Shown: in pieces, positions 52,201 to 61,521 of the stretch
Position numbering within the stretch: position 1 is the first letter of the stretch
Layout of the letters: the number at the start of each line of letters is the position of its first letter
From: RGIG7213 sp045544195
GTDB taxonomy: Bacteria > Bacillota > Clostridia > Oscillospirales > CAG-272
Assembly: GCA_045544195.1 (NCBI GenBank)
Contig: JAZPYO010000034.1
Span: forward strand, 147,674-211,673
Length of the DNA stretch: 64,000 nt
Direction of reading: 5' to 3'
Translations under genes and position numbers: made by a program
The notes under the pieces: generated by a model
Told to the model about the DNA's origin: nothing
Database searches by the model: none
The model's input: the letters and a program-made list of their open reading frames with translations, nothing else

Positions 52201-52842
52201 TTATTCTTCTACAACTCTGATGCTGTTTATTACAATATCCTTCAAAGGCTTATCATTCTGGTCAACTGTAACATTGCCGAGGTCCTCCAGAACATCAAAG
52301 CCTCTTATCATCTTGCCAAATCCTGCATACTTGCCGTCAAGAGATGTCTTTGCTGAATTGTCAAGCACGATGAAGAACTGTGAAGTTGCGCTATCCATAA
52401 GCGTATCCTTCTCTCCTGCAGGAGAGCTTGATGTAAGGCTTGACTGACGCGCCATTGAAATTACGCCTGTTGTGTGCGAAAGAGTATTTTCAACACCGTT
52501 TTCGGAAAACTCCCCTTTGATCGCAGTACCTGAACCGCCTGTACCGTCACCCTTGGGGTCACCGCCCTGAACAACGAATCCCTCTACGATCCTATGGAAT
52601 ATCAATCCGTCATAAAACCCGCTTGTAGCCAGGTCAACAAAATTCTGCACAGTGATAGGAGCTATTTTGGGATACAGCTCAAGCTCCATTTCTCTGCCAT
52701 CCTGCAACAAGATGAGAACATTCACCTTTTCTTTTTCGGTAACATCAAACGTTTTCTGCTTTGCGGGAGTTTTTACGCCACAAGATGTAAAAGCGCACAG
52801 CATCAATACAAGTGCCATTGTGATAGAAATAATTCTTTTCAT
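52201..52842 (-). CDS. Cyclophilin-type peptidyl-prolyl isomerase lipoprotein
   Basis: ATG 52842 is chosen for its AAAGGA site; an ATG at 52857 overlaps that site. The 213-residue protein has a lipoprotein signal (lipobox FTSC) and a cyclophilin domain with PKIAPITVQNFVDLATSGFY, GLIFHRIVEGFVVQGGDPKG, TGVISMARQ and SQFFIVLDN. An insertion of about 15 residues (SSLTSSSPAGEKDT) splits the usual MAR-to-SQFF segment. It acts outside the membrane. A similar pairing of secreted and cytoplasmic copies is common in Clostridia. Confidence 0.93.
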   Translation of the reverse strand: MKRIISITMALVLMLCAFTSCGVKTPAKQKTFDVTEKEKVNVLILLQDGREMELELYPKIAPITVQNFVDLATSGFYDGLIFHRIVEGFVVQGGDPKGDGTGGSGTAIKGEFSENGVENTLSHTTGVISMARQSSLTSSSPAGEKDTLMDSATSQFFIVLDNSAKTSLDGKYAGFGKMIRGFDVLEDLGNVTVDQNDKPLKDIVINSIRVVEE

Positions 52843-52863
52843 AGTTTTTCCTTTCATATCCGA

Positions 52864-54957
52864 TCAATTTTTAAATCGGTAGTTGAATCTACCGTAAGGC
52901 GCTGAGCATCCATCAAGATAAAAGTCCATAATATCGCCACTTGTAATATTATCGCTCCATTTGAACTCAATATCCGTACTGCTTTCGCACGTTTTTTTAA
53001 CATTTATCATTTCGCACGGGATCTTCAGCATCAATTTGTTTTTGCGGTATCTTATATCACAAGAGCCCACCTTTTCCCATGTGAATGAGTTTTCATCAGA
53101 TGTACTGACGTATCTTTCAACGGTAGCCTTACCGTTCTTTGGACAAGCTCTGTTAATAACAAAATCAAATCCGTTCCAGCCGTTTTCTGTTCTGTCTGAA
53201 TTTATATACAGTGTCATCCAGCCATCGCCCTCTGGCTTTGTAAGATCATTTGCGCATTCAACATAAAAATACATATATTCTGCGTCACGGCAAGCCTTTG
53301 CGCCGATGATCTCGTTTCTTCCCGTGTCATTTTTATAATAACGGCTTCCGAAGCCTCTGCAATCACGCTTTGCCGCCAGGCCCCTGGGATTTTTGTAAAA
53401 CGGCACAACATCCTTCCACTGTGAAAATCCGCCCTTTATATCTATCGTTTTTTCGTGTGTGTTAAGAACTCTCGGATATGCGCCCTTGAATCTGCGGATA
53501 TTCGCCGCAAGCTGAAGATAATACGTATCAAGATAACCGTCCTTATCAGGCTCGATATCACGGCTATGCTCTCTGTCATACTGGTCAACAAAGGCAACCT
53601 TTGTTGATTCCTTATCTCTTATCCACGGCTCGCCAAGACTCATTCCGACAAGCCATTCGTTCCAGCCTGTAACGAATACGGCGTCGGGCGCAGCATCGCA
53701 TGCTCTGTCCCACTGCTCCTGGAAATTATAACCGTACTTATAAGAATCCTCACTCAACAGCGAATGACCGTATTTATGCGTATAGCTTCTGCCAAAAGTA
53801 CCCTTATCATTGAAGAATGTACACATACGTTCTGAATTTGCATTCTGCGCAACACCGACAGTCATCATTTCACAGCTGCCGTCAGGACGCTGGCAGTATT
53901 TGCTTTGAGGAGCTATTTCAAGCCAACCCCAATGATCCTTATGGCGATATGATGTTTCTGAAAGCTGATATACCGGCTGCGGAGGACGGAACGTGAAGAA
54001 TTCCTTTATCTCCTTTATCATCAGATCCTCGCTTTCGCACTCACCCTTTTCTGGCAAGCATTCGCTGAACGCCATAATAAGCGGTTTTCCCTCGTGCATA
54101 TACCACAGATCACGGTACTTTCCGCATCTGTAAAGATCCTGATATAAGGCGTAAAGCATTCTTACAGATGACTCGATCGGACCGAAATTAAGAATAAAAC
54201 CGATTTTTGGAACATTTATACCGTCATCAAGACATCTTTGAAGCTCCGATAAAACGGGCTCATATGCATCACGCCAGAGAAATGCGCCGTTTGTGCAATC
54301 GAACATCATAAAATCTACACCCGCGGCGGCAAGCATTACAGCGTGACGGCGTACAACATACGCATCGGAATCACGGTAAAAACCGAAAAGCGGCTCATTC
54401 CAATGACAGCAAGGTCTGCCGCCGCCCCACGCAGAGTGGTCTACATTATATTCAGCATCGGGATACTTATTAAAAAGCTCTGTAAGATTTACAGGCTCCT
54501 GGTGCGCAATACGCTCGTGCCATGTCCAGTAAAATATGCCCACCTTACGATCATTTTTTGCTCCGACATCCTCAACCGACGGAATACGTCTGCCGAGCAT
54601 ATCAACAGCCTCCCAGCTATCAGCTCCGATCGTATCACCCTTAAGCGCTTTGCTTGCAGAAGTACTCGGATATGTCGGATATTCTTCGGAGAATGAAATG
54701 TCGATAATATCAGCGTTTTCATCTACTGTAACGACAACGTTATGTACGCCGCTTGTATGATCTATAACAAAGCTGGTCGTATCAACGATACCTGTGCAAT
54801 TAGCCAGAGCAGCTCTTGCTATGGTTTTATTTCCCTGCTCCGTTTCTATCTGCACAAGAGCCCAGGCCGTATACTGACCGACCTTGAATTTCATCGTGCA
54901 AGAACGCTTTCCACTGCCGAAATCAACATTTTCAAATTTAAAAACTCTTTCAGTCAT
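52864..54957 (-). CDS. GH99/WbsX-like glycoside hydrolase candidate with flanking beta domains
   Basis: ATG 54957 follows GAGGTGATC; a GTG at 54966 overlaps this site. The 697-residue protein has no signal peptide. Residues 1-90 are beta-rich and CBM-like (KFENVDFGSGKRSCTMKFKV). Residues 140-510 look like a TIM barrel: KVGIFYWTWHERI, HAVMLAAAGVDFMMFDCTNG, KPLIMAFSE and FVTGWNEWLVGMSLGEPW, which resembles the WNEW segment of GH99-like/WbsX domains. The last 150 residues resemble a CBM9/DOMON sandwich (YMYFYVECANDL, DFVINRACPKNG). The catalytic residues are not certain. It would degrade an imported glycan inside the cell, by inference. It is the first gene of a five-gene operon. Confidence 0.7.
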   Translation of the reverse strand: MTERVFKFENVDFGSGKRSCTMKFKVGQYTAWALVQIETEQGNKTIARAALANCTGIVDTTSFVIDHTSGVHNVVVTVDENADIIDISFSEEYPTYPSTSASKALKGDTIGADSWEAVDMLGRRIPSVEDVGAKNDRKVGIFYWTWHERIAHQEPVNLTELFNKYPDAEYNVDHSAWGGGRPCCHWNEPLFGFYRDSDAYVVRRHAVMLAAAGVDFMMFDCTNGAFLWRDAYEPVLSELQRCLDDGINVPKIGFILNFGPIESSVRMLYALYQDLYRCGKYRDLWYMHEGKPLIMAFSECLPEKGECESEDLMIKEIKEFFTFRPPQPVYQLSETSYRHKDHWGWLEIAPQSKYCQRPDGSCEMMTVGVAQNANSERMCTFFNDKGTFGRSYTHKYGHSLLSEDSYKYGYNFQEQWDRACDAAPDAVFVTGWNEWLVGMSLGEPWIRDKESTKVAFVDQYDREHSRDIEPDKDGYLDTYYLQLAANIRRFKGAYPRVLNTHEKTIDIKGGFSQWKDVVPFYKNPRGLAAKRDCRGFGSRYYKNDTGRNEIIGAKACRDAEYMYFYVECANDLTKPEGDGWMTLYINSDRTENGWNGFDFVINRACPKNGKATVERYVSTSDENSFTWEKVGSCDIRYRKNKLMLKIPCEMINVKKTCESSTDIEFKWSDNITSGDIMDFYLDGCSAPYGRFNYRFKN

Positions 54958-54987
54958 AGTGATCACCTCACAGTTTTTTCTTGTTTG

Positions 54988-55016
54988 ATTTTACCAAAAA
55001 AATATCCTATTGTCAA
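54988..55016 (-). promoter_or_regulatory. Promoter of the GH99-like/cyclophilin/isomerase operon
   Basis: Minus strand TTGACA (55016-55011) and TAAAAT (54993-54988) with a 17-base spacer, 30 bases before the ATG. Confidence 0.82.
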
Positions 55017-55036
55017 TATAAAAAGGATTAATTATA

Positions 55037-55064
55037 TTGAAATAAAGAGCGTTGGCGGTATATT
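55037..55064 (+). promoter_or_regulatory. Promoter of the SLH-protein gene
   Basis: TTGAAA (55037-55042) and TATATT (55059-55064) with a 16-base spacer, 63 bases before the ATG at 55128. It diverges from the promoter at 54988. Confidence 0.55.
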
Positions 55065-55127
55065 TTTGCATAATTTAAACCAATACGGAAAAAATAGCTA
55101 TACAAATTAAAAAGAGAGGATCTGCCA

Positions 55128-56330
55128 ATGAGAAAAAAACTAATCTGCAGTATGCTTATACTGTGCGCGCTTTTCACATTATGTACGTATGCAAGCGAGC
55201 TTCTGAGTCCGGGAATGAACTATATTTCAAAGGATCTGAAGATCATCAAGACCTGTTCACACGGTGATGAGATCACATTCAAAAAGAGTGATTTTTCCAA
55301 TGTGCTCGGAATTGAAAAATTTGATGACATTACCATCACATCACTTCCCGATGTATCGTCCGGAACGCTTAAATTCGGTAATCTTGATGTTTTTAGCAAT
55401 CAGGTAATTTCGTACAACGGTATCGAATTTTTACGTTTCATTCCTAATAAGGACGGTGCATCGTGCTCGTTCACGTTCAATATTGACGGCAAAAAGGATA
55501 TTAAATGCCTTATGTACGTTGTCAGCGGTGATAATTCTTCTCCCACAGGCGAATCGTTCAAATTGAACACTGTATGTAATATACCTGTTTTTTCTTGCAT
55601 GAGATGCACCGATGCTGACGGAGATGAATTGGAATACAAAATAATTTCGCAGCCCGAAAACGGCACGCTTACCGTGACGGATACTGCCATCGGCTCATTT
55701 AAATACGTTCCGTCAGAAAGCTTTACGGGAAAAGACAGCTTCACTTACCGCGCGATAGATAAATACGGCAATAAAAGCGATATTTTCACAGTCTGCATAA
55801 AAACAAACTCAAATCCGATGGGAATAAATTATTATGATATGGCAGACTCCCCCGCTCAATATGCCTGTATAAATCTTGCACAAAAAAACATCCTTGTTGG
55901 CGAAAAGATCGGCGACAATATGTATTTTTCACCCGATGAAAAAATAACCAGATGCGATTTTCTTGTTATGAGTATGAAGTGTGCATCTCTCAGTCCCAAC
56001 GTTTTTACGCAAAATCAGATTTCGTTTAAGGATTCAGACACTATACCCGATTTTGCCAAGGGTTATATTGCAAGCGCTGTCAGACTCGGTGTGGACTGTA
56101 ATTACAAGCAGTCAGGTGAAAACGTCTTTGCTCCGTTCGAGCCTATATCAGAGCTTGAAGCGTTAGAAATAGCCAATTCGCTGCTTAGTGTCAGCGGCAA
56201 AGAACAAATAGATCCTGCCATTTTATTTGGCGGAATTATAGAAACGGGCACATTTGCAACTGAAGGCAGAAAGCTTTCCAGAGAAAACTGTGCACTTATC
56301 CTGAACCGGATATGCGATATATGTGAATAA
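55128..56330 (+). CDS. Secreted S-layer-homology protein with cadherin-like Ig domain
   Basis: A 400-residue protein; AGAGAGG precedes the ATG. Residues 1-23 are a signal peptide. Residues 140-235 form a tandem-Ig/cadherin-like domain (CTDADGDELEYKIISQPENG, GSFKYVPSESFTGKDSFTYR). The last 160 residues resemble S-layer homology repeats (ACINLAQKNILVGE, FSPDEKITRCDFLVMSMKCA, FAKGYIASAVRLGV, APFEPISELEALEIANSLL). SLH domains hold a protein to pyruvylated wall polymers. The protein is thus probably displayed on the surface. A strong terminator follows. Confidence 0.87.
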   Translation: MRKKLICSMLILCALFTLCTYASELLSPGMNYISKDLKIIKTCSHGDEITFKKSDFSNVLGIEKFDDITITSLPDVSSGTLKFGNLDVFSNQVISYNGIEFLRFIPNKDGASCSFTFNIDGKKDIKCLMYVVSGDNSSPTGESFKLNTVCNIPVFSCMRCTDADGDELEYKIISQPENGTLTVTDTAIGSFKYVPSESFTGKDSFTYRAIDKYGNKSDIFTVCIKTNSNPMGINYYDMADSPAQYACINLAQKNILVGEKIGDNMYFSPDEKITRCDFLVMSMKCASLSPNVFTQNQISFKDSDTIPDFAKGYIASAVRLGVDCNYKQSGENVFAPFEPISELEALEIANSLLSVSGKEQIDPAILFGGIIETGTFATEGRKLSRENCALILNRICDICE

Positions 56331-56337
56331 CAAAACT

Positions 56338-56370
56338 GAGGGCTGCAATAAAATGCAGCCCTCGATTTTT
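56338..56370. terminator. Terminator between the SLH gene and pqqD-like gene
   Basis: GAGGGCTGCA (56338-56347) pairs with TGCAGCCCTC (56354-56363), followed by GATTTTTT on the plus strand. The convergent PqqD-like gene ends at the same place. Confidence 0.93.
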
Positions 56371-56726
56371 TATTTTTCACCCTTAAAGGATATAAATCTG
56401 TAGCTGTGGAGAATCTGAAAAAACCTGCTGAGTCTATCGTAAAGAGGCTCAGCCTTTTCTCCAAAATGCTCCTTTACAGCAATTCCTATTGCGGTTATAT
56501 CAGCTCTGCCGTCAATGCACTGCCATACGAAGCTTCCAAACTCGTCCAAATGAACATAACTTGTCTTCGGCCTTTTGAATAGCACTTGCGCAATACGGTT
56601 AAACAAACCTTTATTTTCTATACTCAAGGTAACTATTCCATTTTCATCGGCCTCAAATGCCAGTAACGGCGAGCGCACAGGGATCTTTTCAAGATAGTTA
56701 TCGTGTGTTTTTTTATTCTTCGTCAT
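56370..56726 (-). CDS. PqqD-like small protein
   Basis: ATG 56726, inside the end of the OPT gene, gives a 118-residue protein. A longer frame would run further into that gene. The segment KRPKTSYVHLDEFGSFVWQC then IDGRADITAIGIAVKEHFGE and LYDRLSRFFQIL matches the winged-helix PqqD/RRE fold, which binds leader peptides in ribosomal peptide biosynthesis. No radical SAM enzyme or precursor peptide is nearby. Stand-alone PqqD-like proteins are also common next to transporters in Clostridia. It is translationally linked to the OPT transporter. Confidence 0.75.
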   Translation of the reverse strand: MTKNKKTHDNYLEKIPVRSPLLAFEADENGIVTLSIENKGLFNRIAQVLFKRPKTSYVHLDEFGSFVWQCIDGRADITAIGIAVKEHFGEKAEPLYDRLSRFFQILHSYRFISFKGEK

Positions 56727-58638
56727 CACTGTTTGTACGCTTTTTCCAAAGTGAGAAAGCCAAAACGCAAAGCACGATGCCTGCGAATACAACGAGGCTA
56801 AGAATATTACCGACAGCGGTAGGAACTTTTATAAAGCCCGAAAGGTCGATCGCCTTGTCTATTCCGATTATAGCAAACAATGCAAGCAAAATACCGACAA
56901 GTCCTTCGCCTGCGATCATACCTGAGCAGAAAAGTATACCGTCATTTACTATCGCCTTTTTCTGCGACTCTTTTCTCTTGAGCTTATCCATAGCAAGTCT
57001 GACAAGTCCGCCTACCATAATGCAAGCATTAAGGTGAACGGGCAGATAAATGCCTATCGCGAACGGCAATACAGGTATTCCGAGTATTTCAGCCGTTACG
57101 CCAAGGAACACGCCTATTATAACGAGTCCCCAAGGCAGATTGCCTTCCATAACTCCCTCTACGATCATCTTCATAAGCGTTGCCTGGGGAGCAGCGAGCT
57201 GCTTTGAACCGAAGCCCCAAGCAGAATCAAGAAGATACAGTGTGCCGCCGATAGCCAAAGCTGAAGCGACAACGCCGATTATCTCGCCGTATTGCTGTTT
57301 TTTCGGTGTTGCGCCAAGCAAATAGCCTGTCTTAAGGTCTTGCGATGTGTCGCCGGAAATAGCGGCTACAATACAAATTATAGAGCCTATTGCAATTGCG
57401 CTCTGCATACCCGTAGCACCGACTGTGCCTGTAAATTTCAAGATAAGAGTTGAAACGAGCAGGGTAGCTATTGCCATACCTGAAACAGGGTTATTACTGC
57501 TTCCTACAAGACCTACCATACGGGATGATACCGTTGCAAAGAAGAAACCGAATATTACAACTATAACAGCGCCTATAAGCGACACGGGTATTGCAGGAAC
57601 AAGCCATACTGCAAGCGTAAGAATAAGAATAGCTATAAGAACTATCTTTATGTTTATATCCTGCTCAGTGCGCAGATTACCTGCGCTGACTCCGCTTCCC
57701 TTAACGCCTTTGATCGCGCCGACAAACGTGCGAACGATGAGGGGCAATGACTTTACAAGGCTGATTATACCGCCTGCTGCCAACGCGCCTGCGCCTATAT
57801 AGCGTACATAGTTGCTCCATATCGCGCTTGCGCCGCCATTGGAAAAAAGCTCAGATATCGGCACATCGCTCGGATACATTACCATATCTCCACCGAACAG
57901 TACGATAAGAGGAATAATTACAAGCCAGCTGAGGACGCCGCCCGAAAACATATATGATGAAATTTTCGGACCGCAAATGTATCCTACGCTCATTACAGCA
58001 GGATATATCTGTGTACCGATAGCACCTGAAAAGCCCTTAACGGTAAATGTGATCTCACCTGCAACGAGCTTAAGTCCGTCAATTATAAACTTGAACAGTG
58101 CGGAAATACCCATGCCCGCAAACACGGTAGACGCATTCGCTCCGCCCTTTTCACCTGCAAGCAAAACCTCACTGCATGCCGTTCCCTCAGGATACGGTAA
58201 AACGCCGTGCTCTTTTACGATCAAAGCATTTCTTAAGGGAACCATAAAGAATACGCCGAGAAGTCCGCCTATAACGGCTATCAAGGTGATCTCTATGACA
58301 TCGGGCTTTTCCATTACCCCGTCCTTCGCCCACAAAAACAATGCAGGCAATGTAAAGATCGCACCGGCGGCAACAGATTCACCCGCAGAGCCTATCGTTT
58401 GTACGATATTACTTTCGAGAATCGAGTTTTTACGCATCAAAACTCTTATCACGCCCATTGAAATAACAGCCGCGGGAATAGATGCCGACACAGTCATACC
58501 GACGCGCAAACCGAGATATGCATTAGCCGCGCCGAAGATGACCGCGAGAAAAATACCCATAATAACAGATGTTACCGTTATTTCCGGAGTGATCCTCTCA
58601 GCAGGTATATACGGTTTAAAATTTTTGTTATCTTCCAT
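56713..58638 (-). CDS. OPT family oligopeptide transporter
   Basis: A 641-residue membrane protein with about 15 helices. It has the prokaryotic OPT landmarks: MGIFLAVIFGAANAYLGLRVG near the start, MTVSASIPAAVISMGVIRVL, the NIVQTIGSAGESVAAGAIFT segment, LPYPEGTACSEVLLAGE and SGDTSQDLKTGYLLGATPKK. The family imports oligopeptides or metal-peptide complexes. The substrate is unknown. The start lies 26 bases after the rhamnosidase gene, so they may share a transcript, but function does not obviously link them. Confidence 0.94.
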   Translation of the reverse strand: MEDNKNFKPYIPAERITPEITVTSVIMGIFLAVIFGAANAYLGLRVGMTVSASIPAAVISMGVIRVLMRKNSILESNIVQTIGSAGESVAAGAIFTLPALFLWAKDGVMEKPDVIEITLIAVIGGLLGVFFMVPLRNALIVKEHGVLPYPEGTACSEVLLAGEKGGANASTVFAGMGISALFKFIIDGLKLVAGEITFTVKGFSGAIGTQIYPAVMSVGYICGPKISSYMFSGGVLSWLVIIPLIVLFGGDMVMYPSDVPISELFSNGGASAIWSNYVRYIGAGALAAGGIISLVKSLPLIVRTFVGAIKGVKGSGVSAGNLRTEQDINIKIVLIAILILTLAVWLVPAIPVSLIGAVIVVIFGFFFATVSSRMVGLVGSSNNPVSGMAIATLLVSTLILKFTGTVGATGMQSAIAIGSIICIVAAISGDTSQDLKTGYLLGATPKKQQYGEIIGVVASALAIGGTLYLLDSAWGFGSKQLAAPQATLMKMIVEGVMEGNLPWGLVIIGVFLGVTAEILGIPVLPFAIGIYLPVHLNACIMVGGLVRLAMDKLKRKESQKKAIVNDGILFCSGMIAGEGLVGILLALFAIIGIDKAIDLSGFIKVPTAVGNILSLVVFAGIVLCVLAFSLWKKRTNSDDEE

Positions 58639-58664
58639 TTATATTTTTTTACCTTTCAAATTTA

Positions 58665-61334
58665 TTACACCTTATAAAAGAAGGTGTATTTACCCGATCC
58701 TACGGCAAAGCCCTTCGGATGCTGAGAAACCTTAACACCGTTTGTCACAAGCGTTGTTTTTTCGGTATCAAGAACTATATATGCCTTTGTATTTACAGGC
58801 ACTGTAACATCAAGAACATAACCGTCGTCTATCTGAGTCCAGGATGATACGATAGTGCCGCTTATGCTTTCGTACTTGACATCAGCATAAGTCAATCTGT
58901 TATTAAAATACGGTTTTACGAAAAACTCCTTAAAGCCTGGCTTTGCGGGCTTGATACCTCCCATATACGAGTACATCCATTCAACGACAGAGCCCAAGGA
59001 ATAGTGGTTAAAGGAGTTCATTCCTGCATCGCCGAAGCCGTTTTCCTTCGTGTACGAATTCCATCTTTCCCAGATCGTAGTAGCGCCGTTCTTTATAGAA
59101 TATCCCCATGAAGGATACGTATCGTTAAGCAACAGTCTGTATGCAATATCACTGTATCCGAATTCACAAAGCATAGGCAAAAGATACGATACGCCGACAA
59201 ATCCCGTAGAAAGATGATAATTCTTTCTTTCGATCGTGCGGACGAGGTGCTTTGCGGCGCGTGCGCGCAGATTTTCGGGAAGCAGCTTCATTTTAAGAGC
59301 CAGAAGATAACAGCATTGTGTATCACCCTTGATTATGCCGTCATCGTCCATATACTCCTCACGCCATGCAGTGCTTATCTGCTCAAACATACCTGCATAA
59401 TACTTTCTTTCATATTCCTTTTCGAGAATAGCGGATATTTTGAACATTATATAAGCGTCATATGCAAAATAAGCCGTTGCAAGAACATCCTTCGGTGTAT
59501 CATCGTCGATCGAAAGCCAGTCGCCGTATCCGAATTCGGGGCGGAGCAGGTTATTTGTCGAGCCAAGCAAGCATTTGAAATAGCTTTCCATAGCATCGTA
59601 GTACTTATAAAGAATATTCTCATCGCCGTACATCTGGTATACGGTATAGGGCATAACGAACATAACATCGCCCCAAGCGGCATTCGTATTGCCCACAAGA
59701 TCGTTTCCGACGCCCTTATCGAATTTTACGTGAGGAACAACGTCTGTAACGGCACCGTTGGGCTTTTGTGATTCAACGATATCCTCACCGTATTTATCAT
59801 AAAAGCCGTAGCAATCCATATTGTAGCACGCACTGCGGCAGAATACCTGTGCATCGCCCGTCCAGCCCATACGCTCATCACGTTGAGGACAGTCGGTGGG
59901 AACACCTACAAAGTTGCCCATCTGACCCCAAAGAGCATTAGAAAACAGTTGATTTACCATAGGATCAGAGGTCTTTATATATCCCGTTCTTTGACAAGCA
60001 GAATACATCACGCAACCCGTTATATCCTCTGCCTTAGGCATATATGAAAGACCTGTTATCTCGATATATCTGAAGCCGTGGAATGTAAAATGAGGGCGGA
60101 AGATCTCGCCGTTTTCATCACCCTTGAGGATATACGTATCAGTCTGCAAAGCCGATCTCAGATTCGTTGTGTAAAGCGTTCCGTCGAGATTTAGCATTTC
60201 GCCGAAGCGGAATGTCAGCTTATCACCCGCATTTCCCTTTACCTTCACCTGTGCAACGCCGACCATATTCTGACCCATATCAACGATATATGAGCCGTTC
60301 TTATCCTCACTTACTCCGATTGCATCGATCGTCTTCATAACCTTGACCTGAGGGCCGACAGATGCCTTCAATCTTGTTCCGCTTACTCTTGGCGGATATA
60401 CGTCTATTACCGAGCACCAGTCAGAGTCGTCGTAGCCGCAATCACACCAGCCGTCCTTTTCAAGTCTTGCGTCGTAGTATTCGCCCGTCTGGTTATCTGT
60501 GTAAAGAATAGCGCCCGTGCTTCCCTTCCAGCTTCCATCCGTTACGATAACGTCCTGAGAGCCGTCATCGTAAAATATGGTAAGGTTCATCATAAATCCG
60601 AGAGGAGCATCGCCGTACTGATTTCTTCCGACTATCGCTATATTTCCTGAAAACCATCCGTCACCGAGAATAGCACCGATAACGTTTTCGCCCTGCTTGA
60701 TCTTATCTGTAAGATCATAATACTGATACTGGATACTCTTCGTATAATCCGTCCATTCGGGCGCAAGAGAATACGTTTCGTCCCTGTCGCCATTCACGTA
60801 CAGCTCATACACACCGTATGCAGTAGCAAATGCCTTTGCGGCAACAACTGTCTTTGATACGTTGAAGGTGCAACGCAGATAAGGACAGGGATAGCCTACC
60901 TTATCCTGCTCAGGACACTCGAATTTCGGAGTTTTCTCAACGGGAATACCTACAAATGTGCAACGCCATTCAGACGGCAGAAGCAAGCCCGTTGTAAACA
61001 TTCCGACCTTACTCATCATTTTTTTTTCGCCGACTACGGCAAAAACTCTGAAATAGTAGGTCGTTTTTGACTGAAGCTCCTCACCGTCGTAGTATATGGT
61101 GGATATTTCATCGTCGTAGACGATTCCTGTATCCCACATATCACCGTCACGCTGCATGAGCTTTTCGCGTGAGGAAGAAACGATTATCTTCCAGCATTTG
61201 ACCGTAGCATTGTACTCATCGCCTTCAATTGCAAATGAAAACGTAGGAGTTTCAGTGTCTATACAAAACGGCTGTGCTTTATAGGAAGCTTCATCGCAGA
61301 GCATATGCTCACACATAATTTTGCTGATCTTCAT
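58665..61334 (-). CDS. Alpha-L-rhamnosidase (GH78)
   Basis: ATG 61334 follows AAAGGA; an ATG at 61352 overlaps that site. The 889-residue protein has no signal peptide, so it acts on imported sugars. N-terminal beta domains cover about 1-310. The (alpha/alpha)6 barrel starts near 430 with the catalytic region PTDCPQRDERMGWTGDAQ, in which the Asp and Glu are the family's acidic pair. A later WERWNSY provides the base Glu, and a C-terminal sandwich domain ends the protein. It removes terminal L-rhamnose from plant glycans or glycosides. A palindrome at 61382-61397 may be an operator. Confidence 0.95.
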   Translation of the reverse strand: MKISKIMCEHMLCDEASYKAQPFCIDTETPTFSFAIEGDEYNATVKCWKIIVSSSREKLMQRDGDMWDTGIVYDDEISTIYYDGEELQSKTTYYFRVFAVVGEKKMMSKVGMFTTGLLLPSEWRCTFVGIPVEKTPKFECPEQDKVGYPCPYLRCTFNVSKTVVAAKAFATAYGVYELYVNGDRDETYSLAPEWTDYTKSIQYQYYDLTDKIKQGENVIGAILGDGWFSGNIAIVGRNQYGDAPLGFMMNLTIFYDDGSQDVIVTDGSWKGSTGAILYTDNQTGEYYDARLEKDGWCDCGYDDSDWCSVIDVYPPRVSGTRLKASVGPQVKVMKTIDAIGVSEDKNGSYIVDMGQNMVGVAQVKVKGNAGDKLTFRFGEMLNLDGTLYTTNLRSALQTDTYILKGDENGEIFRPHFTFHGFRYIEITGLSYMPKAEDITGCVMYSACQRTGYIKTSDPMVNQLFSNALWGQMGNFVGVPTDCPQRDERMGWTGDAQVFCRSACYNMDCYGFYDKYGEDIVESQKPNGAVTDVVPHVKFDKGVGNDLVGNTNAAWGDVMFVMPYTVYQMYGDENILYKYYDAMESYFKCLLGSTNNLLRPEFGYGDWLSIDDDTPKDVLATAYFAYDAYIMFKISAILEKEYERKYYAGMFEQISTAWREEYMDDDGIIKGDTQCCYLLALKMKLLPENLRARAAKHLVRTIERKNYHLSTGFVGVSYLLPMLCEFGYSDIAYRLLLNDTYPSWGYSIKNGATTIWERWNSYTKENGFGDAGMNSFNHYSLGSVVEWMYSYMGGIKPAKPGFKEFFVKPYFNNRLTYADVKYESISGTIVSSWTQIDDGYVLDVTVPVNTKAYIVLDTEKTTLVTNGVKVSQHPKGFAVGSGKYTFFYKV

Positions 61335-61381
61335 ATTAACAATTCCTTTCATGACCGTATTTTTCAGCGGTCTGTATTACG

Positions 61382-61397
61382 TGCTTACAAGTAAGCA
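61382..61397. promoter_or_regulatory. Candidate operator upstream of the rhamnosidase
   Basis: TGCTTACAAGTAAGCA has 7-bp arms with an AA centre. It lies 48 bases upstream of the rhamnosidase start and just downstream of a weak -10-like TACACT. Such a palindrome fits a dimeric repressor that senses rhamnose. No regulator gene is adjacent. Confidence 0.4.
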
Positions 61398-61478
61398 TAA
61401 AACACCGAAATACAGTGTACCATTAAATTATTAATTATATTAAAACATACTGTTAAATAGACTTGCATTAATAGAAAA

Positions 61479-61505
61479 ATCTCCCGAATTTTTCGCTCGG
61501 GAGAT
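61479..61505 (-). terminator. Intrinsic terminator of upp
   Basis: On the minus strand ATCTCCCGA pairs with TCGGGAGAT (61505-61497 and 61487-61479) and is followed by TTTTCTATT. It separates upp from the rhamnosidase. Confidence 0.88.
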
Positions 61506-61521
61506 CGTTTTTAGCTTTTTA

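Noticed and set aside
57812..58735. Long open frame of 307 codons on the plus strand across the OPT transporter gene
   Set aside because: It is antisense to a clear transporter with conserved motifs. Its protein is Pro/Ser/Ile-rich and has no ribosome site, as expected for the mirror of a hydrophobic gene.
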